Positions 56,955-64,000 of a stretch of 64,000 nucleotides of DNA are shown here, piece by piece (positions within the stretch are counted from its first letter, which is position 1; every line of letters begins with the position of its first letter). Location of the stretch: contig NC_133534.1 of assembly GCF_048544455.1 (NCBI RefSeq), forward strand, positions 32,626,217-32,690,216, in the 5' to 3' direction. The notes under the pieces were generated by a model that worked only from the letters and a program-made list of their open reading frames with translations, ran no database searches and was not told the DNA's origin. The DNA is from Silene latifolia. Taxonomy: Eukaryota; Streptophyta; Magnoliopsida; Caryophyllales; Caryophyllaceae. Made by a program: the position numbers and the translations under genes.

Positions 56955-57041
56955 GACCCAGTTCTTTCTAGCTTAATTTAAGCTAATTTTAAATCGGTTA
57001 AAAGCTCAGCTCCATTCAGTTCAGCCGAAAAGAACAGGGGC
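56955..57041. mobile_element. short Tourist-like MITE
   Basis: An 87-bp foldback starts GACCCAGTTCTTTC and ends with the imperfect inverse AAAAGAACAGGGGC. It is flanked by TAA on both sides (56952-56954 and 57042-57044), the 3-bp duplication usual for PIF/Harbinger MITEs. The two arms are less than perfectly complementary. Confidence 0.5.
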
Positions 57042-57411
57042 TAAGATTAAAAATGGGATGAAGTGAACATTTGAATTCCAATATTATATACGATACAAGT
57101 GTTGATTCGATATTTATACTAATGGTATTTTCTCCAATAATAACAAACTGAAAAAACTATTAATTACATAAGGGTAAAGCGCATTCCCTACCCAAAAGAA
57201 AAACCATCTTTATATCTTTATTTCGTAAAATTCTACACCTAACCTTTTTATATATGGAAAGAACTTTCTTATAATTTTCTCATTTATGGTGTACGATAAC
57301 ATGATTCCAAAACAAATTAGTCAAGGAATCATGGAAGATGATAAGTTTAATTAATTGAATTACAATGAAAAAGCCCCAAATGTTTATTGTTTGCCGCTAC
57401 GCAATTTTTTT

Positions 57412-58644
57412 GGGTTATTTAATAAAAATACTCTGAACTATGAGAGTGCTGCTCAAAATACTCCAAACTCGTCATTAACTACCAATAAAACCAACTAACG
57501 TCGCCCTTCTCTTTAAATAGAATTGGTGTTTTATTAACTTGTTGTAGCAGGTAATTTTGGCCCGCTCATTTCCCCTTTACTAGTCTTCTTCTTCCTTTAC
57601 TCCTTCCTTCCTTTTCCGTTCTTCATCTGCTTCCTTTACCAATTTTTTTAATCAAATTCTATATCTATTTGAACTGTAAATAATTCTACGAATTACAAAC
57701 CCCGCAATAAATTATTCTCAATAACAGCAGTCTTCGCCTTCATCTGAAGACGTGCTATTCCAAAACCCATTCCCTGACTAGCTTGAATCCAACGATTGAC
57801 TGCATGATTTATGTAAACTGAAGGATAAAAAAGCAATCAATGCAATAATAACAACCCACATCAACAATTTCAAAAAACTCATTTTGCAGTAAATTTCAAC
57901 AAAGTTGTTTTCTTATTCTCATTGTTAAGGATATATTTTTTTTTAAAAAAAAAAATTAAAGACAGAAATTTCAATCACCATTTATAAAAAGGAAATATTA
58001 ATTCCAGAATAATTAATGAAGTGAAAACAAATATTGGCGAACCCTACATTTCCTTAAACCAAGAATAGCAGTATGATGATTGCACCAAATTGCACTTTTG
58101 TTGTTCAAACATGATTAAAATTTGCAGCTTGAACTAGTGGCAAACATTAGCTTTAATTTAAACGGCAATTTTGAAGATCAAATGAAAAGAAAAGAGAAGA
58201 GATAGTTAAGATCAAAGAAGCTGTCTACGTTTTCAAAAAACCAGAACCCTAAATCCCCAATTCCAAACCCTAATTCCCCAATTTTAGATCTTAATTTTAA
58301 TACCACTAGTGAATCTACTGACATTTTACCAGAAACTCATTGACATTCTCTCCCGGCTAATATTTATCGGTAAGAGAAGATGAATTTAATAAGAGATTGG
58401 TGACTTGTGAGGATCAAGCTTTAAAGGGAACTGAGTGAAAGGTAGGAGAAGTAAAAAGGTAACAGAGAAAAGAAGAGGTTAAAAGAAGTGTAAAAAAAAA
58501 GTTTACCCGCTAAGCAGGTAGCCGGTGAACGTAGTCTAATATTAGAGAAGGGGGACATTAGTTGGTTTTATTGGTAGTTAAAATAGAGTTTAGAGTATTT
58601 TGAGCAACACCTCTATAGTTCAGAGTATTCTCATTAAATAACCC
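57412..58644. mobile_element. non-autonomous element with about 110-bp TIRs (MULE-like)
   Basis: The left arm begins GGGTTATTTAATAAAAATAC and continues TCTGAACTAT; the right arm's reverse complement begins GGGTTATTTAATGAGAATAC and continues TCTGAACTAT. They share TACCAATAAAACCAACTAA further in. The interior of about 1 kb has no transposase and no supported ORF. No clean target-site duplication was found, so the assignment to Mutator rests on the long TIRs only. Confidence 0.7.
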
Positions 58645-59489
58645 TTAAATTTATAAGCACCTTATTATGTCACGTTATGTTATTATGCCTACCTGTCTTT
58701 CATCAAAATCCATTGTTCCTAACTTTTGTTTTGAAGCAACCCATTGTTTTTCACTCTAAAGTGACTACGTTGACTAAACGCATGGCTTTAGAAACTTGCA
58801 CAAGTTTACTAATCCCTCTACTACTAAGAGAATAAAAATTCTCTTAATTTTCCCACCTAAATAAAATATCCTCTTAATTGAGCCTTTTTTAGTACTCTAA
58901 TTACCTTGACAAATGGGCTATAAATTGACAATCTTAAATAATATTTCCTTCCCTATTTTAAAACTACCTCAAATAATATTTCCTTTCTATTCATTTTATT
59001 ATACTATCAAATTTTCTCTTTTTTTTTTATTCATTGAAAATAACCGTGTCTTTTACAGTTTCTCCACAAACAGAGAAGATGAAATACGTTCAATTGGAGT
59101 ATTAATTGCGGAGTTGAAAAGATTTAACTTTATCACATAATAACGATTATAACCCTAATTAAATATATTGCGTTTCTAAAGTTCTATTTGCTCGATTGAA
59201 AAATTCAATACCTTTTGTTTTAAGAAAGTTGTCTGTTTCAAGACCGTTATTGTTCATGATTAAAGATTCGAACTTTCGACCACCTTAAATATTTGTTTGC
59301 CCTCTTTAAAATTATAATTTGTGCGTACTCTTTTGTTGCGTTGCAAAAATAAATGTGTGAAGAATTAGATTTTTCTAAACTTTTATTGTTCTATTACTCC
59401 TGAGCTATCATTATTTGAATTCTCCGCATTATAACTGCAGTAATTCCTTTAGCAATGTCTTAACGTTAAATACAACTATGTAACTTATA
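58645..59489. other. gene-free spacer
   Basis: AT-rich sequence without supported genes; the 75-aa frame at 58913-59140 has no recognisable features. Confidence 0.4.
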
Positions 59490-59782
59490 CTCCCTCCAAG
59501 TTTGATCAATCTTCCCCTTTGCTTTTTGCACCAAAAATAAGGAAAACAATAAAAAATGGATAAAGTAGTATGAGTTGTTGAGAGAGAAAATAATAAAAAA
59601 TGAATAATTAATAAAAAATGAATAAAGTAGGATAAAGTAGGATAAAGTAGGGGAAATTGTTGACTTTTTAGGAGAGAGGATGAATAAAGAATGAATAAAA
59701 GATAACCAAAAAAGGAAAGAGGAAGATAAGAAAATAAGCTCAAAAAAAGAAATGGGGAAGATTGATCAAACTTGGAGGGAGT
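59490..59782. mobile_element. Stowaway-like MITE
   Basis: The 293-bp element starts CTCCCTCCAAGTTTGATCAA and ends with the exact inverse TTGATCAAACTTGGAGGGAG. It is flanked by TA (59488-59489 and 59783-59784). The interior has tandem GATAAAGTAGG units and no coding content. Confidence 0.88.
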
Positions 59783-60581
59783 ATATTTTTTTTTCTATAG
59801 ATATGCCAAAACTTAAAATGCCGTGTATTTGCACAGGATCTACCCTAGTATGTCATCAAATGATTAACTTGGACTCTTGAAGTATCTTTTTCGGAATAAA
59901 GGGAGTTATAAGAGCAATTTTGACGATAACGGGATTTGAACTCAGATCATGAGTACTAAACTCATAACTTTACGAACTAAACTAGTTGATATCTACAGAG
60001 TAACTTGGGAGTCTAGGGAACGAGTCATCTACAGTTGTTTTTAGAATACCATAGCATCTTCCATATTCATTGGCTACCAACGCAATCAAAGATACGACCG
60101 AAGAGAATGAAAAGCATAATCTACCAACATTCATGGCCTTTTCTTTGTTTTCCATGTTTTATTGATAACTACTAATCAGTAGGGGCAAAAGAAAACAATC
60201 AGAGGGTTGGTCATGAATAAACCATGTTTCAATACACAGTTCAACTGAACCCAAAACCCTTGTACTACTACTAGAAGGTAGTAAAGTCGATTATGTTACT
60301 CAAAATCGGCTTCAAGTGCATGTTAAAATATCATAGTTATGTTGTGTAGAACAGACGACGTGTCGTAAGAGGAGTGTCATACTGTCATGTCTACAGTTAC
60401 TTGCCATAATGAAAGAAATTAACAACTATTTCAATACAATAAGCAGTTTATTGGACCAACTGAATTGCCATTTTCAATTTTCAAACCAAGGTACTGAATA
60501 GCCATTGTGATTAAGGAACATGGCATCATCACCCTCAGCTATTAAAATTCATACATTGCCATCATTTACCAGCAATGAACA
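59783..60581. other. 3' flank of the L17 gene
   Basis: Contains a tRNA-like segment on the minus strand (59990-59905). It should include the L17 3' UTR close to 60581. No gene is supported. Confidence 0.4.
59905..59990 (-). mobile_element. possible tRNA-derived SINE head
   Basis: On the minus strand TAGTTTAGTTCGTAAAG (A-box-like) is followed about 35 bp later by GAGTTCAAATCCCG (B-box-like). A similar B-box with GAGTTTAAATCCCGTCAGC lies in an L17 intron near 61845, suggesting a repeated family. No target-site duplication was resolved. Confidence 0.4.
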
Positions 60582-63506
60582 CTAAATATCGGAATCAAAG
60601 ACCTTCTCTTCTTTAGGTGGTGCAAATTGTCTGCTAAGCTTCGACTTGGTCCATGGGTCCAAGGGTGCTCTTTGGGGTGGCTGAGGAGTTGCTGGTTTTG
60701 ACTGCCTCAGTTCATTTTCTCTGTCAATAAACCTATCCAAATAGAAAGTCAAACCTCGATTTAAACACAGAAGAGGAAAAGATTGGTATCATCGATGAAA
60801 TCGAAGAGAACATTATCAAAGTCCATAATATCTTAGCCGGAAGTCAGAAACCTGTCCTTGCAGTGAAGCTAAGTCTTCAGCCGATTATAGAAAGTTCAAG
60901 TAAAGCAATCAACTGACTGAAAACAGTGCAGAGTAGTACAGTACTAAATATCTTACTCGATATACGCCATTGGGGCAGCATCACCCACTCGAATACGCGT
61001 CCTCAACATTCTTGTGTAGCCACCCTCTCTATTTCTGCAGGACAACTTAGAGTCAACCTCCAGTAAACAACGTTCAGTTACCTACATGCCTCAGTCGTTT
61101 TAACCAATGATAACCACAGTAATATAAGCAAGCCAGGTTTTGAGATTCACTTGTATCGATAAGCTAACTCGGTGAATAGCTTGTGAATAACATCATCACC
61201 CCTTACAAAGGCAGCAGCTCTTCTCGCGGCACAAAGAGACCCCTGAAGTTTCAGATCAAGATAAAATGAAGTTACTGAGTGTGGCATTATAAATATTCAC
61301 ACTTTCAAAATTATCATAGCATAACCCGTGTTACTTTGACTCTTCACTTCTCAGACTGTACCCGCGTCGGCAAAACACGACATGGATATGGGAATGGATT
61401 CCTATGTAAATGACACTTATTAGTCCGACGACACTTCTCTTAGATGACCAGAACTAGTGAGACCCGTACCACAGAAGTATAAGAGAGGTAAGACAATTAG
61501 TATTATACTAATTGTCATGAAGGTGAAAGATGGATTGGCATATATTATACCAAAATGGCAGGAAGTCCCATGAAGGTGAAGGATGGATGTGTAAAGTGCG
61601 AGAACAAGATGGATGATGGCGATGAATTCGTATGTTGCTCTGACTGTACTTACCCTGAAATGGTCTATGGTGATACTTCATCAGGGTATTGTAAAAGTGG
61701 TGCACTTTTGATTTCACAGCCTAAGCCCAAAGGTACACTATTATGATTTACGAACTACTCTTCCGTCCCAATCATTTACTTACATATTTTTCTATCTTTA
61801 GAGTGTGTAGTCACAAGGGCGATCTGAATATGATGCTGACGGGATTTAAACTCAGGTCATGAGTAGTTAGCAGATATTTGCATCCTAAGCCTTTTTTTAA
61901 CGTATCTATATACAACAATGCGTGCAGAGCTAGGTAGCACGGACACTCCTTCTAAGTAGCCGTCCCGTGTCCGACACCCGGACACCCGACACTCGTCGGA
62001 CACCTGCCTAAACATGTTATAGTTTAGACGAGCAATAAAATGTCAAAAGAGATTAATTAGAAGATGAGTTTGGCTAAAAAATGAGAATTAGTTATAGTCA
62101 AGGTCAAAGTTTACCTTCACTTATTTAAATTTAATATCAAATACATTAAAAAAATAAAATCATTCGCTATTTATAACCATAAAATATATATTTTATTAAG
62201 TTTAAATAGCGTGTCCCGTGTCCTAAATTTCATGGGATGCCGTATCACGTGTCCATGTCGTGTCCGTGTCCGTTTTGGTGCTACCTAGGTGCAGAGGTGT
62301 TTAAATGGGTAGCTGGACCATGGTTGCCGTGTTCAGCGCAAGAAACTAATGCTAAAATGCCCTGCTAAAATGCTAGGAAATAGCTATGGCACGCAAGTCA
62401 CCAGCTAAAATGCCCTGCTTAGATTGTCTGAAAGATTTAGGGTCAACTCTTGATCATGTAAAACATTGAATTACCAATACGTGCAAACCTTTTTATATGA
62501 TAACTAGAATTATAAAGAATGTTAGTAAAGGCAAGGAGCTCCTCCACTTTCCCCACTTATTAGACATATATATATATATATAAAGCCTCTATGAATCACA
62601 CATCTGTACACTATGCGTTGAACAGCCCGTGAGGAAGTTTGGTTACTCAAACGGAGAGGAGCTCGTCAAAAGCAGATAGAAATCTTCAAATACGTCAACT
62701 ATTTTTCAAGAGAGCCAAATAATGTCCACCAAATCCATATGTGATACTTCTGCTGTATCATCTATATTGTCTCATTTTAATTTCGACTTCCAAGTTGTCA
62801 ACTTTTACCGTTCATTTCTCAGAATACACAATCAAAATGCAAAATTTGTCACATCTAACCTACCAAAATAGTAAATAACTCTTTTCATTTTATCATTTGC
62901 AAATCATTTGACCACTTAAATCTAATCGAGAACAATATATACGGGGTGGAGAAAGCATTGACAATTGACATCCAACAACAAGAAGTTTCATCGGCTACAA
63001 ATCCAATCAAAAATAAAAAAAAGTGGTAGATTGAGACATACATCTTTGCCCAACTGAACCATGTTATCAGCTAATCTCCGAACCTCTTTCGCCTGCAAAT
63101 TCAATCAAAACAAACAAAATAACCCAACACCACTATCATTTCACAACAAAAGATCTGATCTTTACAGCACCAATATGTAAAATCCCAGCAAAAAAAAAAC
63201 GACGAATCAGCTAAACCCTAAAACCCTAATCGAGATTCAAACAATTCGATTGATTCATGGGATGTGTAAACCCTAAAACGACGAAAAGGGTACCTTGGCA
63301 ACAGTGGTTTCAATGCGCTCGTGCTTCACCAACTGGGAAACCATCGTTCTACATCCAAAAACAAAACAAAACAAAAATGAAATTTCAACAATTTAGTTTA
63401 ATTTTTGCGCAACGATTAAATGAAATGGATGATAAGTAATACAAATGAACCTGAGCATAGACATTCGATGACCCGTAGGGCGATTAAGCTTCCTGAATTT
63501 GGTCAT
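60582..63506 (-). CDS. mitochondrial large-subunit ribosomal protein bL17m
   Basis: Six exons on the minus strand: 63506-63451, 63348-63294, 63092-63042, 61242-61151, 61034-60957 and 60732-60582 (TAG). Phases match and all borders are GT-AG; the product is 160 aa, like Arabidopsis At5g64650. Conserved blocks are MTKFRKLNRPTGHRMSMLR, QLVKHERIETTVAKAKEVRR, LADNMVQLGK, RGDDVIHKLFTELAYRY, TRIRVGDAAPMAYIE and FIDRENELRQSKPATPQPPQ. The N-terminal RPTGHR motif is the bL17 signature; the C-terminal Pro/Lys extension (LDPWTKSKLSRQFAPPKEEK) is typical of the plant mitochondrial form rather than plastid RPL17. It should bind 23S-like rRNA near the exit tunnel of the mitoribosome. Intron 3 (61243-63041) is long and holds a hAT MITE. 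Confidence 0.94.
61930..62288. mobile_element. hAT MITE in intron 3 of the L17 gene
   Basis: Ends are CTAGGTAGCAC and the inverse GTGCTACCTAG, with further paired GGACAC/GTGTCC blocks inside. A perfect 8-bp duplication GTGCAGAG (61922-61929 and 62289-62296) flanks it, the size expected for hAT. No coding content. Confidence 0.87.
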
Positions 63507-63802
63507 TTTGATTGAATTTTGATAGAGTAAAGTGAGATTTTGGATAATATCGCGTACTTGTTTGATGAGTTAGAAAGGTAGTGGCTTGAAAAGGAAGAAG
63601 AAGAAGAAGAAGAAGAAGAAGGAGGGTTTTGATGGGTTTATGGTTTTGACTTTTTGTTGGCTGGATTGGGCTCATGCTCAAACCCCAATAGGCCTTCGAG
63701 ACGAAGTTAATATTCGTTTTTCAAAATTCTCCTGATAATAGGCCTTTTAAACCCGTGTTTGTTTGGATTATCTTCGAAAATCGCATTTTAATATTAAATA
63801 AA
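63507..63802. other. 5' flank of the L17 gene with a (GAA)n tract
   Basis: A (GAA)n microsatellite at 63595-63622 lies about 100 bp upstream of the minus-strand ATG, so the L17 leader reads as (TTC)n. CT-rich leaders are common in ribosomal protein genes. No clear TATA box. Confidence 0.55.
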
Positions 63803-64000
63803 CTAGTTTGAATGCTCATGCGTTGCAACGGGGTAATTAACTTATTTATAAAGCAAAAAAAAACGTTATAAGCGTTTAATGTTTACATTATATTTCTAAT
63901 GATTTGTTTACATATTATTAAAATATCTCTTTCAAAAAAAAAAAAAAAGATTAATATATACGTGGGTTAACTCTTATTTATAATTATATAATCACCCTAC
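63803..64000 (-). mobile_element. possible Helitron 3' end, continuing beyond the window
   Basis: On the minus strand the sequence reads CCGTTGCAACGCATGAGC, then ATTCAAACTAG followed by T. A short GC-rich palindrome close to a CTAG terminus and a T insertion base resemble a plant Helitron 3' end. The hairpin is weaker than at 30264-30283 and the other end is not in the window. Confidence 0.45.

Noticed and set aside
61555-61746. 63-aa Cys-rich frame resembling a zinc finger
   Set aside because: It lies in intron 3 of the L17 gene, lacks spaced Cys/His pairs of a known type and has no transcript signals.

Overview
The window is nuclear DNA of a flowering plant, most likely a eudicot. The genes have AT-rich GT-AG introns, and the closest matches I recall are Arabidopsis proteins. 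It also carries plant LTR retrotransposons, CACTA, MULE, Helitron and SINE elements, and many MITEs. I cannot name the species from the sequence.

Gene-bearing parts. At 1-171 is the 3' end of a 5'-methylthioadenosine nucleosidase gene (+). At 1261-2548 is a complete two-exon LAP5/PKSB-type type III polyketide synthase (+), a tapetal enzyme of the pollen-wall pathway. At 4120-8716 is a complete six-exon ERD2-like seven-membrane-span protein (-). At 11895-15745 is a complete four-exon cytosolic alkaline/neutral invertase (-), probably with a 5'-UTR intron. At 60582-63506 is a complete six-exon mitochondrial ribosomal protein L17 gene (-). These host genes look intact and functionally unrelated. 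Small elements (two Au-like SINE relics, a hAT MITE) sit in their introns, and MULE-type and Stowaway elements lie between them.

The middle, about 17.7-55 kb, is three side-by-side blocks of mobile DNA. (1) A small Helitron (ends 17686 and 30294) is split by a 12-kb minus-oriented Ty3/gypsy-like LTR fossil (18148-30221, TSD CAAAT). That fossil carries gag/protease-like remains, an antisense open region and a 165-bp tandem array, and the array is split by a 3.5-kb solo LTR (23147-26665, TSD GCCTG). (2) A minus-oriented Ty1/copia fossil (31034-43715, TSD AATAA) has one LTR interrupted by a Harbinger-like TIR element (34937-43628). That element is interrupted in turn by a 7.9-kb CACTA transposon (35540-43395, TSD AGA) with a TNP2-type and a Ptta/En/Spm-type gene. 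(3) An 11-kb FAR1-type MULE (44012-55042, 10-bp TSD) has a decayed transposase gene.

The most unusual content is inside the MULE. It holds four short ORFs of 83-92 codons encoding helical, coiled-coil-like proteins, a broken 143-codon ORF and a 165-aa acidic/basic ORF, each with a TATA-like box upstream. Three of the four small proteins look like diverged members of one family. Between them lie a hairpin-bearing tandem array and a telomere-like repeat. I know of no described MULE gene set like this, so it is the best candidate here for something undescribed.
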